Assembly: GCF_012913485.1 (NCBI RefSeq)
Contig: NZ_CP051774.1
Span: forward strand, 496,001 to 560,000
Direction: 5' to 3'
Source of the DNA: Luteolibacter luteus
Lineage (GTDB): Bacteria; Verrucomicrobiota; Verrucomicrobiia; Verrucomicrobiales; Akkermansiaceae
DNA: 64,000 nucleotides
Below, piece by piece: positions 44,341 through 51,661 of this stretch. The notes beneath the pieces were generated by a model, which worked only from the letters and a program-made list of their open reading frames with translations, was not told where the DNA came from and did no database searches. Both the position numbers and the translations under genes were made by a program. Positions within the stretch are counted from its first letter, which is position 1. Each line of letters begins with the position of its first letter.

Positions 44341-44592
44341 ATGGACTACAAGGCGAGCCGGAAACGAACGATCATTGACCTGCCCGATGAGGATCTGTCG
44401 CGCCTTGATGCTTTGGCCGAAGAAGGATCCGTCTCACGTGCTTCCATACTGAGGGAAGCAGTGGCGGAGTATGTGGTTCGGAAGAGCAAGGTTCCGGCCG
44501 TGCCCAAGCCCCTCAGCGGTTTTGGCTCGCTGAAGGGCTACTATGGCGAGGCGCAGGCCTATCAGGATCAACTTCGGGGAGAGTGGGAATGA
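44341..44592 (+). CDS. ribbon-helix-helix (CopG-type) antitoxin
   Basis: An 83-residue DNA-binding protein. KRTIIDLPDEDLSRLDALAEE and then SVSRASILREAVAEYV give the strand, turn and two helices of the RHH fold. A C-terminal tail of about 35 residues (LSGFGSLKGYYGEAQAYQDQL) would wrap around and neutralise the toxin. The gene overlaps the PIN-domain toxin start by ATGA and is preceded by a palindromic operator, the classic type II arrangement. Confidence 0.9.
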   Translation: MDYKASRKRTIIDLPDEDLSRLDALAEEGSVSRASILREAVAEYVVRKSKVPAVPKPLSGFGSLKGYYGEAQAYQDQLRGEWE

Positions 44593-44960
44593 CCGGCTTC
44601 TTCGATACCAACATCCTTATCGATTTCCTCAACGGGGTGACGGAAGCACAAGTGGCGACCTCCGCTTACGGACGCCGCTGCATCAACCGGATCACCTGGA
44701 TGGAAATTCTGGCTGGTGTCAAAGACACGCCGGGAGAAGATATCGCACGGACTTTCCTCGCCCAATTTGACGTCGTCGAGATGACGGAGGAAGTCGCGGA
44801 GGCAGCGCTCACCCTACGCCGTCACCATGTGCCGCGCCTGAAGTTACCGGATGCAATCATCCTCGCCTCCGCCCGGATGCTGGGCTGTCGGCTGATCACG
44901 AGGAATACCCGGGATTTTCCGCAGGACTCGGCAGACGTCCATGTACCCTACCGCGTGTGA
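44589..44960 (+). CDS. vapC: VapC-type PIN-domain ribonuclease toxin
   Basis: A 123-residue PIN-domain endonuclease that probably cleaves RNA (often tRNA) when not bound by its antitoxin. Active-site acidic residues are in FFDTNILIDFL (first Asp), WMEILAG (Glu), LKLPDAIILASA (Asp) and ITRNTRDF (last Asp). The ATG at 44589 overlaps the antitoxin stop; a GTG two codons upstream is less likely. The pair interrupts the dap gene order. Confidence 0.92.
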   Translation: MTGFFDTNILIDFLNGVTEAQVATSAYGRRCINRITWMEILAGVKDTPGEDIARTFLAQFDVVEMTEEVAEAALTLRRHHVPRLKLPDAIILASARMLGCRLITRNTRDFPQDSADVHVPYRV

Positions 44961-45027
44961 CGGGAAATTTCACAAATCCGGGCTTCCGGGTTGAAGAGCG
45001 CCGCGGGTTGTTCATTCTCCGCCCGCC

Positions 45028-45912
45028 ATGACGTTCCGAGGCACCTACACCGCGCTTATCACTCCTTTTCGCGACGACCGTATCGATACCGCGGCCTTCA
45101 AAGCCTTGATCGACCGTCAGGTTGCCGCCGGCATCACGGGCATCGTTCCGGTGGGCACCACCGGCGAGTCCCCGACGCTCGATATGGATGAGCACATCGA
45201 GGTGATCCGCCTGGCCGCGGAATACGCCGCCGGCCGTTGCCAAGTCGTGGCGGGCACGGGAGCGAATTCCACCAAGGAAGCCATCGAGCTGACCCAAGCC
45301 GCCGAAAAGGTTGGCGCGACGGGGACGCTTCAGGTTTGCCCCTATTACAACAAGCCCTCTCAGGAAGGGGTCTACCGCCACTTCCGCACCGTGGCCGAAA
45401 ATACCGGCCTGCCGGTGATGCTTTACAGCGTGCCTGGCCGCAGCGGGATCGAAATCGGCGTGGAAACGACCGCGCGCCTTGCCGCGGACTGCAAGAACAT
45501 CGTTTCCATCAAGGAAGCCGGTGGTTCGGTGGAGCGCGTGAACCAGCTTTTCCAAGCGGTGCCTGCGGATTTCTCGATCCTTTCCGGCGACGATCCGCTG
45601 ACCCTGCCTTTCATGTCCTGCGGTGCCGTGGGTCTGGTTTCGGTGACCTCGAACCTCGTCCCCGAGGTGCTGGTGAAGCTGGTGCAGCTCTGCCTGGACG
45701 GTGACTTCACCGGGGCTCTGGCTCAGCAGAAGCAATTTTACCCGCTGTTCCGCGGCCTGATGTCGCTGGACGTGAACCCGGTGCCGATCAAGACCGCCGT
45801 CGCACTCCAAGGCCACTGCACGGAGGAACTGCGCCTGCCGCTCGCCCCGATGACGGATGCGGCGAAGGCCCAGCTTGCAGCGTTGCTCCGCGAGTTCGGA
45901 CTGCTCTCCTGA
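45028..45912 (+). CDS. dapA: 4-hydroxy-tetrahydrodipicolinate synthase
   Basis: Condenses pyruvate and aspartate semialdehyde, the first step dedicated to lysine. The Schiff-base lysine is in IVSIKEAGG, the dyad Tyr region is CPYYNKPSQEG, and GTTGESPTL binds the carboxylate. It is 294 residues long and starts MTFRGTYTALITPF. dapB follows after 20 bases. It is preceded by the toxin-antitoxin pair on the same strand, with a 67-base gap that probably carries its own promoter. Confidence 0.97.
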   Translation: MTFRGTYTALITPFRDDRIDTAAFKALIDRQVAAGITGIVPVGTTGESPTLDMDEHIEVIRLAAEYAAGRCQVVAGTGANSTKEAIELTQAAEKVGATGTLQVCPYYNKPSQEGVYRHFRTVAENTGLPVMLYSVPGRSGIEIGVETTARLAADCKNIVSIKEAGGSVERVNQLFQAVPADFSILSGDDPLTLPFMSCGAVGLVSVTSNLVPEVLVKLVQLCLDGDFTGALAQQKQFYPLFRGLMSLDVNPVPIKTAVALQGHCTEELRLPLAPMTDAAKAQLAALLREFGLLS

Positions 45913-45932
45913 TCACCCCCTCGACCCACGCC

Positions 45933-46670
45933 ATGATCCAACTCCTCGTCACCGGCAAGTCCGGCCGCATGGGCCAAGCCGTTCTCCAAGCTGCCAGCCA
46001 GGAGCCCGCCGTCACCGTGGCATCCACCCACGACAGCGGGGAAAGCCTTACCGCAGCGATCACCCAAGCGAACACGGTGATCGATTTCACGGTCCACAAG
46101 TTCACCCGCGAGTTGCTCGACGCCGCCTTGGAAAAAGGCACGCATCTGGTGATCGGCACCACCGGCCACACCGATGAGGAGCGCGAGGCGATTCACGAGG
46201 CCGCCAAGACGCTGCCGATCGTTTACGCCCCGAACTTCTCCATCGGTGTGAACACGCTCTTCTGGCTCACGCAGAAAGCCGCGCAGATCCTCACCCAGGA
46301 CCGCTTCGACATCGAAGTGACGGAGATGCATCACCGCCACAAGATCGACTCTCCTTCCGGCACCGCGCGCCGCCTGCTGGAGATCCTCAACGAGGAAACC
46401 GGCACCGATTACAAGAAGGACATCGTTCACGGCCGCTTCGGCAACGTGGGCCCGCGCCCGCCCCGCGAAATCGGCATGCATACCCTGCGCGGCGGTGACG
46501 TCGTGGGCGATCACACCGTGATGTTCGCCGCCGATGGCGAGCGTGTGGAACTGACCCACAAGGCCAGCTCCCGCCTGACCTTCGCCGCCGGCGCGGTCCG
46601 TGCAGCCGTATGGCTCTACGACAAGCCGGCAGGTCTTTACGACATGCAGGACGTATTGGGGCTGAAGTAA
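45933..46670 (+). CDS. dapB: 4-hydroxy-tetrahydrodipicolinate reductase
   Basis: Reduces the dapA product with NAD(P)H. The nucleotide-binding start is TGKSGRMGQAV and the active-site block is EMHHRHKIDSPSGTARRL; IGTTGHTDEE and APNFSIGVNTLF lie between. It is 245 residues long, directly after dapA, and likely in one transcript. Confidence 0.97.
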   Translation: MIQLLVTGKSGRMGQAVLQAASQEPAVTVASTHDSGESLTAAITQANTVIDFTVHKFTRELLDAALEKGTHLVIGTTGHTDEEREAIHEAAKTLPIVYAPNFSIGVNTLFWLTQKAAQILTQDRFDIEVTEMHHRHKIDSPSGTARRLLEILNEETGTDYKKDIVHGRFGNVGPRPPREIGMHTLRGGDVVGDHTVMFAADGERVELTHKASSRLTFAAGAVRAAVWLYDKPAGLYDMQDVLGLK

Positions 46671-46705
46671 GCCTGAGACTCAAGACCGCTGCGCTCCGAG
46701 ACCCA

Positions 46706-46758
46706 AGACGCAAGACTTGAGAAAGACCTCCTGATCCGGAACTTCGAGTCTTGTGTCT
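46706..46758 (+). repeat. inverted repeat covering the folK start
   Basis: AGACGCAAGACT (46706-46717) and AGTCTTGTGTCT (46747-46758) pair over 12 bp with one G-U wobble, leaving a 29-base loop. The same AAGAC/CAAGAC words recur further upstream (GACTCAAGACC near 46676). The right arm contains the GTG start of folK at 46753, so the hairpin could limit its translation in the dapB-folK message or end the dapAB transcript. Confidence 0.5.
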
Positions 46759-47289
46759 GAAGTCCTCCAATCATCCGTCTCGCGTGAAACCCGCGTAGGC
46801 ATTGCCCTCGGCTCGAATCTGGGCAATCGCCTGCGCCACCTGCAGGAGGCGCGGGACTTGCTGAAAAACGTCGCTGTTCCCGGTTCCCTGATCCAAGCCC
46901 CGGTTTTCCAGACGGAGCCGGTAGATTGTCCGGATGACTCGCCGGATTTCTACAATACCGTGGTCGAGATCGGGTACAAAGGCACGCCACACGATCTGCT
47001 GGACGCCACCCAAGCGATCGAATTCCGGCTCGGTCGGACGACGGTGCCGGTGAGGAACGCGCCACGGGTGATCGACGTGGACATCCTTTACTTCGGCGAA
47101 GAGCGGATCGAGGGGGAAATCCTCGATCTCCCCCACCCTCGCCTGACTTCGCGGCGCTTTGTCCTTCAACCGCTTGCCGAGATTCGCCCGGATTTGATCC
47201 TCCCTGGCGATCAAGTTTCGATTGCGGAACACCTCCGGCACCTCGACTCTAACGAGCCGCCGCTCGTCACTGTGCAAGCGGTGTGGTAA
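46753..47289 (+). CDS. folK: 2-amino-4-hydroxy-6-hydroxymethyldihydropteridine pyrophosphokinase
   Basis: Activates the pterin precursor of folate with ATP. Family signatures are IALGSNLGNRLRHLQEARDLL, VFQTEPV, DFYNTVVEI and the DVDILYFGEE metal/ATP motif, then LDLPHPRLTSRRFVLQPL. It is 178 residues, using the only available start (GTG at 46753). Its stop overlaps the panB start region by seven bases. Confidence 0.93.
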   Translation: MSEVLQSSVSRETRVGIALGSNLGNRLRHLQEARDLLKNVAVPGSLIQAPVFQTEPVDCPDDSPDFYNTVVEIGYKGTPHDLLDATQAIEFRLGRTTVPVRNAPRVIDVDILYFGEERIEGEILDLPHPRLTSRRFVLQPLAEIRPDLILPGDQVSIAEHLRHLDSNEPPLVTVQAVW

Positions 47290-48089
47290 GCCATCCGATT
47301 CCCGTGACCGGTTCCGAAAAAGCCGCTGCCCTCGCCGCCCGGAAGCACGCCGGACCTCCGGTGACGATGTTGACCGCCTACGACTATCCTACGGCCCGTC
47401 TGTTCGATGATGCCGGAGTGGACGCGCTGCTGGTAGGAGACTCTCTCGGCATGGTGGTGCTGGGCTATCCGGACACCACCCACGTCACGCTGGATCAAAT
47501 GATCCATCACGTCGCGGCGGTCGGTCGCGCGAGGCCAAAGGCCCTGCTGATCGGGGATCTTTCGATCGGCACCTATCCCGATCCGGAAACGGCCGTGACC
47601 AATGCCCGCCGTCTGGTCGAGGCCGGTGCCGAAGCCGTGAAATTGGAAGGCGGCCTCCGGCAGGCTGCAAAAGTGAAGGCCATCGTCGATGCCGGTATTC
47701 CCGTCTGCGGCCACCTCGGGATGCTGCCACAGCGGGTCCTCGAAGAAGGCGGCTACAAGAAGAAGGGCAAGACTCCTGAGCAAAGCGCCGCGATCCTCGA
47801 AGGCGCTCTCGCACTTGCCGAAGCGGGCGCATTTGCGATCGTGCTGGAAAGCGTGGTGCCTTCCGCTGCGGAATGGATCACCGCGCGAGTCCCTATTCCC
47901 ACGATCGGGATCGGCTGTGGCGAGCACACCTGCGATGGCGAGGTATCCGTGGCGACCGACCTGATCGGCACTTTTCCTTGGTTCGTGCCTCCCTTCGCGA
48001 AGCCGGAGGCGAATCTTGCTCCGCAGATCACCGCCGCGGCAGCAGCCTACTGCAAGCGCGTGCAGAGCGTGCCGATCCAGCATCGCTGA
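47283..48089 (+). CDS. panB: 3-methyl-2-oxobutanoate hydroxymethyltransferase
   Basis: Adds a hydroxymethyl group from 5,10-methylenetetrahydrofolate to 2-oxoisovalerate, giving ketopantoate for pantothenate and coenzyme A. The motif VGDSLGMVVLGYPDTTHVTLDQMI and the metal-binding GDLSIGTY are diagnostic; VKLEGG, VCGHLGMLPQ and IGIGCGEHTCDGE follow. It is 268 residues from a GTG start that overlaps folK; a later GTG (VTGSEKAA) is also possible. Folate use links it functionally to folK, thyA and folA nearby. Confidence 0.95.
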   Translation: MVSHPIPVTGSEKAAALAARKHAGPPVTMLTAYDYPTARLFDDAGVDALLVGDSLGMVVLGYPDTTHVTLDQMIHHVAAVGRARPKALLIGDLSIGTYPDPETAVTNARRLVEAGAEAVKLEGGLRQAAKVKAIVDAGIPVCGHLGMLPQRVLEEGGYKKKGKTPEQSAAILEGALALAEAGAFAIVLESVVPSAAEWITARVPIPTIGIGCGEHTCDGEVSVATDLIGTFPWFVPPFAKPEANLAPQITAAAAAYCKRVQSVPIQHR

Positions 48090-48100
48090 CCCCCTTCGTC

Positions 48101-48475
48101 ATGCCGTCTCCCGCCTTCCAATCCGAGTTCGACACTTGGCTCGACCGGGCCCTTGATGAAGCCAGCGGCAGGGACGACGTGGTCGCTTTCAGCTTTAATC
48201 TAGGCGAGCCTTGGAGCATCGAAGTCGTCGGATGCGGCAGCTATGATGAGTCTGACGAAGACTGGGCCACCGATGAAATCTTCCGTCCGGAGACCGATGC
48301 CCTCGAGCTTCCTGAAGTGGAGGCTGGCGACGATTGGCAATCCGTTCTCGAGTTCGCCAAAGCGCTTGTCGGCTCGTATCTCTCAAGGCCAAGCACCGGC
48401 AGCAGCACCCTGAAAAATGCCTCCGCGGTCGCTGTGGGTTTCGTGGATGGGGAGATCCACAAGCTCTGGCCATGA
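48101..48475 (+). CDS. hypothetical protein, acidic
   Basis: A 124-residue acidic soluble protein with Trp and Asp/Glu-rich segments (FDTWLDRALDEASGRDDVV, SYDESDEDWATDE) and a last beta-like part (AVAVGFVDGEIHKLW). It starts at the ATG 11 bases after panB and overlaps the following release-factor-like gene by ATGA, so it is translated with it. No family is recognised. Confidence 0.7.
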   Translation: MPSPAFQSEFDTWLDRALDEASGRDDVVAFSFNLGEPWSIEVVGCGSYDESDEDWATDEIFRPETDALELPEVEAGDDWQSVLEFAKALVGSYLSRPSTGSSTLKNASAVAVGFVDGEIHKLWP

Positions 48476-48876
48476 GCACCCCTGACAAACAAGCCGATCT
48501 CGAAGTAAGGATGGCGGCCTTGGGCATCGAGGAGGAAGACCTCCACGAGAGCTTCATTCTCGGCTCGGGCTCGGGGGGGCAGAAGATCAACAAGACGAAC
48601 TCCTGCGTCTTTCTCAAACACATCCCCAGCGGCCTTCAGGTGAAATGCCAGGAAAGCCGCTCGCGGGAGGCCAACCGCCAGCTCGCCCGGGAGCTGCTCT
48701 GCGATGCCTTCGAGGGGATCAAGCGTGACAAGGCGACCGCACAGAAACAGGCCATCGAGAAAAACCGCCGCCGCAACCGGCAGCGTTCCCGCCGCTCGAA
48801 GCAGCGTTCCGTCGCCGAAAAGCGCCAACTCTCTGAGAAAAAGGCGATGCGGAAATCCCCAACAGGTGACGATTGA
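48472..48876 (+). CDS. class I release factor-like GGQ protein
   Basis: A 134-residue protein resembling the catalytic domain of peptide chain release factors, with no codon-recognition domain. The [20 protein letters not shown] segment has the GGQ peptidyl-tRNA hydrolysis motif, followed by [19 protein letters not shown] basic C-terminal tail ([17 protein letters not shown]) is like that of ArfB/YaeJ, which enters the mRNA channel to rescue stalled ribosomes. It is therefore probably a ribosome-rescue hydrolase. It sits between the acidic hypothetical gene and thyA. Confidence 0.85.
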   Translation: MSTPDKQADLEVRMAALGIEEEDLHESFILGSGSGGQKINKTNSCVFLKHIPSGLQVKCQESRSREANRQLARELLCDAFEGIKRDKATAQKQAIEKNRRRNRQRSRRSKQRSVAEKRQLSEKKAMRKSPTGDD

Positions 48877-48908
48877 TTTCGTCCCCTTCCCTGCTAATCC
48901 TGATACCT

Positions 48909-49718
48909 ATGAAAGCCTACCTCGATCTTATGCGCGATGTCCTGCAGAACGGCGAGGAACGGTCCGATCGCACCGGCACCGGCACGCTCTCGGTTTTCGG
49001 ACGCCAGACTCGCTATGACCTGCGCCAAGGCTTCCCCTGCCTCACCACCAAGAAGCTTCACCTGCGCTCCATCATCCACGAGCTGTTGTGGTTCCTGAAG
49101 GGTGACACCAACGTCGCCTACCTGAAGGAAAACGGCGTGCGGATCTGGGACGAGTGGGCGGATGAAAGCGGCGAACTGGGCCCGGTTTATGGCCGTCAGT
49201 GGCGTTCCTTCCCAGCCCCGGACGGCCGCACGGTCGATCAGATCGCAGAGCTGGTCCACGGCCTGCGCGGTGATCCGCATTCACGCCGCCACCTGGTGGT
49301 CGCGTGGAATCCCGGCGAGCTCAACCGCATGGCCCTGCCGCCGTGCCACTGCTTGTTCCAGTTTTTCGTGCACGAGCCGGAGTCGGACCGCCCCGGGCTT
49401 TCCTGCCAGCTCTACCAGCGCTCCGCGGATCTTTTCCTCGGCGTGCCTTTCAACGTGGCTTCCTATGCGCTGCTGACCATGATGCTGGCTCAGGTCTGCG
49501 ACTTCGAGCCGCGCGAATTCATCCACACCTTCGGCGATCTTCATCTCTACAAGAACCACCTCGATCAGGCCCGCGAGCAACTGACTCGCAGCCCGAAGCC
49601 GCTACCGACGATGTGGATCAATCCGAAGGTCCGGGAGCTGGACGATTTCACCTTCGAGGACTTCCGCCTGGAGAACTACGATCCCCATCCCCACATCAAG
49701 GCGGAGGTCTCTGTGTAA
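48909..49718 (+). CDS. thyA: thymidylate synthase
   Basis: Methylates dUMP to dTMP using 5,10-methylenetetrahydrofolate, which becomes dihydrofolate. The nucleophile lies in [34 protein letters not shown] and [20 protein letters not shown] are diagnostic. The start at 48909 gives 269 residues; a TTG at 48873 is not preferred. folA lies downstream and would recycle the dihydrofolate, with one small membrane gene between. Confidence 0.97.
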   Translation: MKAYLDLMRDVLQNGEERSDRTGTGTLSVFGRQTRYDLRQGFPCLTTKKLHLRSIIHELLWFLKGDTNVAYLKENGVRIWDEWADESGELGPVYGRQWRSFPAPDGRTVDQIAELVHGLRGDPHSRRHLVVAWNPGELNRMALPPCHCLFQFFVHEPESDRPGLSCQLYQRSADLFLGVPFNVASYALLTMMLAQVCDFEPREFIHTFGDLHLYKNHLDQAREQLTRSPKPLPTMWINPKVRELDDFTFEDFRLENYDPHPHIKAEVSV

Positions 49719-49724
49719 GCGGCC

Positions 49725-50090
49725 ATGTTTCGCTTCGAGCAGCGCCGGGAAAAGCTGATCAGCCGGCAGCATTTCACGCTGCGGATGCTGCGCTGCGGAG
49801 CGATTGCGGCAGGCATCACGATGTTCGCGCTTAGCATCGGGATCGCAGGCTATCACTGGATCGGCGGCCTTGGCTGGGTGGATTCATTTCTGAATGCCTG
49901 CATGATCCTCGGCGGCATGGGGCCGGTGGATGAACTGAAGGACGATCCTGCGAAAATCTTCGCCGGTTGTTATGCGCTGTTTTCCGGGCTGGTCTTTGTC
50001 GCGCTGGCAGGTTTCCTCGTCGCGCCCGTCTTCCACCGGATGCTCCACCGCTTCCACTATGAGTCGGACGACGACGACAAAGACTCATGA
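49725..50090 (+). CDS. small two-helix membrane protein, hypothetical
   Basis: A 121-residue membrane protein with two hydrophobic helices (about 25-45: GAIAAGITMFALSIGIAGYHW; about 85-103: GCYALFSGLVFVALAGFLVA) joined by a loop with GGMGPVDELKDDPAKI, and a His/Asp-rich tail. This loop pattern resembles uncharacterised two-helix proteins with possible channel-like pore loops, but no selectivity filter is certain. It overlaps folA by ATGA and follows thyA by six bases. Confidence 0.65.
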   Translation: MFRFEQRREKLISRQHFTLRMLRCGAIAAGITMFALSIGIAGYHWIGGLGWVDSFLNACMILGGMGPVDELKDDPAKIFAGCYALFSGLVFVALAGFLVAPVFHRMLHRFHYESDDDDKDS

Positions 50091-50563
50091 GCCGCCTCAC
50101 CGCCATCGTAGCCATGACCCCGGACCGTGTGATCGGCCGGAATGGCGATCTGCCCTGGCATCTGCCGGAAGACCTTGCGTTTTTCAAGCGGACCACTTCG
50201 GGCCACACCATCGTCATGGGGCGGAAGACCTACGAGTCCATCGGCAGGCCCCTGCCAAAGCGCCGGAACATCGTTCTAACAAGGGATACCGCCTGGAGTG
50301 CTCCAGGCGTGGAGGTGATCCATGCGCCGGAAGATCTGGAATCGATCCCGGGGCTCGGCGAGCAGGTCTTCATCATTGGCGGTGCGGAGATCTATGCTGC
50401 ATTTCTCGGACATCTGGATGAATTGCTGGTGTCCTGGGTCTTCGAGAATTATCCCGGAGACACGCGCTTTCCCGAATTCGAGGAACGATTTTCGCAGCCG
50501 GAACTCATCGAGACGCATGAAGCCTTTGAAGTTCGCCGCTACCTGAAACCAACCGCTCTCTAA
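50087..50563 (+). CDS. folA: dihydrofolate reductase
   Basis: Reduces dihydrofolate to tetrahydrofolate with NADPH. AMTPDRVIGRNGDLPWHLPEDLAFFK is the start of the active site, MGRKTYESIG binds the cofactor, and IGGAEIYAAFL is the last conserved block. It is 158 residues long, the usual size, and overlaps the previous gene by ATGA. It completes the thymidylate cycle with thyA. Confidence 0.97.
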   Translation: MSRLTAIVAMTPDRVIGRNGDLPWHLPEDLAFFKRTTSGHTIVMGRKTYESIGRPLPKRRNIVLTRDTAWSAPGVEVIHAPEDLESIPGLGEQVFIIGGAEIYAAFLGHLDELLVSWVFENYPGDTRFPEFEERFSQPELIETHEAFEVRRYLKPTAL

Positions 50564-50565
50564 CC

Positions 50566-50940
50566 ATGGCCCAGACATTCGAACTCGAAGGTACCCTCAA
50601 GCACCTCTTTGACACCCAGACCTTCGCCAGCGGCTTCGCAAAGCGTGAATTCGTGGTGGAAGTTCCGGACGGCCGCTTCCCGCAGATGATCAAATTCGAG
50701 TGCGTGAAGGACAAGATCGCGATGCTCGACGGCATCCGCATCGGAGACCAGGTGAAGGTCGCTTTCGACATCCGTGGCAGCGAGTTCAAGGAACGCTTCT
50801 ACGTGAACCTGAACGCGTGGAAGATCAACAAGAGTGGTGGCAGCGGGGCCGCAGATGACGGTGATAGCCAGCGGACGAATTCCTCGATGGACGCCAGCTT
50901 CGACAATGAGCCGGACATGTCGGACGATATTCCGTTCTAA
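50566..50940 (+). CDS. DUF3127 protein with SSB-like C-terminal tip
   Basis: A 124-residue soluble protein. FELEGTLKHLFDTQTFASGF and then KREFVVEVPDGRFPQMIKFE and CVKDKIAMLDGIRIGDQVKVAFDIRGSE are DUF3127 features, an OB-fold-like family. The C-terminus is a Ser/Asn/Asp-rich linker ending DMSDDIPF, which matches the protein-docking tip of bacterial SSB (often DDDIPF). It could thus recruit replication or repair proteins, perhaps on single-stranded DNA. It starts two bases after folA. Confidence 0.82.
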   Translation: MAQTFELEGTLKHLFDTQTFASGFAKREFVVEVPDGRFPQMIKFECVKDKIAMLDGIRIGDQVKVAFDIRGSEFKERFYVNLNAWKINKSGGSGAADDGDSQRTNSSMDASFDNEPDMSDDIPF

Positions 50941-51661
50941 GAGCCTCAAGGGTCGACGCGCCGGAGTGGTGTGCGAAGAGACGACTCTCCGGTAAGCCTC
51001 GGCCGGGGAAGCTGCGAGCATGCGGCGGATTTCTGCGGAAGAATCCCCCGGAACGATCGGTCGTGCTTGCGACAGGAAGTTCCTGACCCCGAGCGCGGGC
51101 ATCGTGGTACATGCCGGCTGCGATTTTTCCTTCTCTATCAGGTGGGCTTGGGAGCAATGCAAAGTGCCATGCGCCTGTCTCCCCCAAAGGGCTGGTGACG
51201 ATGCTGCGGTGCGTGACCGGCCGCAAATTCTTCAAAATCTAACGCCTTTTTCACAACTTACAGGTGGCGGCTCCGTAGACGATCATCTAATGGCATAAGT
51301 TAACCGAGAGCCCACGCTTGGAATTTGGCACTCTCCTCCCGCCCCACCCCAAGATGAAATGCCCATCCCTCTTCCGCGGTATCTCCTTTTCACCGCCTCC
51401 GGGCTCCTATCTTCAGGCAACCATTTCCCATGCCGAGTGTCGCTTCGGTGACGCCGGAAGACTCGTTGATGATGCATTCCCGGAGGCGAATCCCGACCCG
51501 GCAGGCCCGCCATTTGCGTTTCCCGGGCCGAAAGAATGAAGCTCTTTGAGGGCCAACCTGCATCTTTGGACTCCCTGTCCGGCCTCTCCTTCCACCCACC
51601 CCATCATTCCCTTCCGACCCTATCTCCGAGGCGTCCGCATTCACCTTCTCCCCTATCTCCG
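50941..51661. other. intergenic region, no gene supported
   Basis: A 721-base gap before the first FG-GAP gene. Short frames exist (for example 51020-51298) but none has a signal, family match or coding bias I can defend. The stretch 51215-51300 is locally richer in A/T and could hold a promoter. No tRNA, hairpin with T run or repeat was recognised. Confidence 0.5.

Noticed and set aside
51020-51298. A 92-codon frame in the gap before the FG-GAP genes
   Set aside because: No family pattern, poor codon bias and no partner; insufficient to call a gene.
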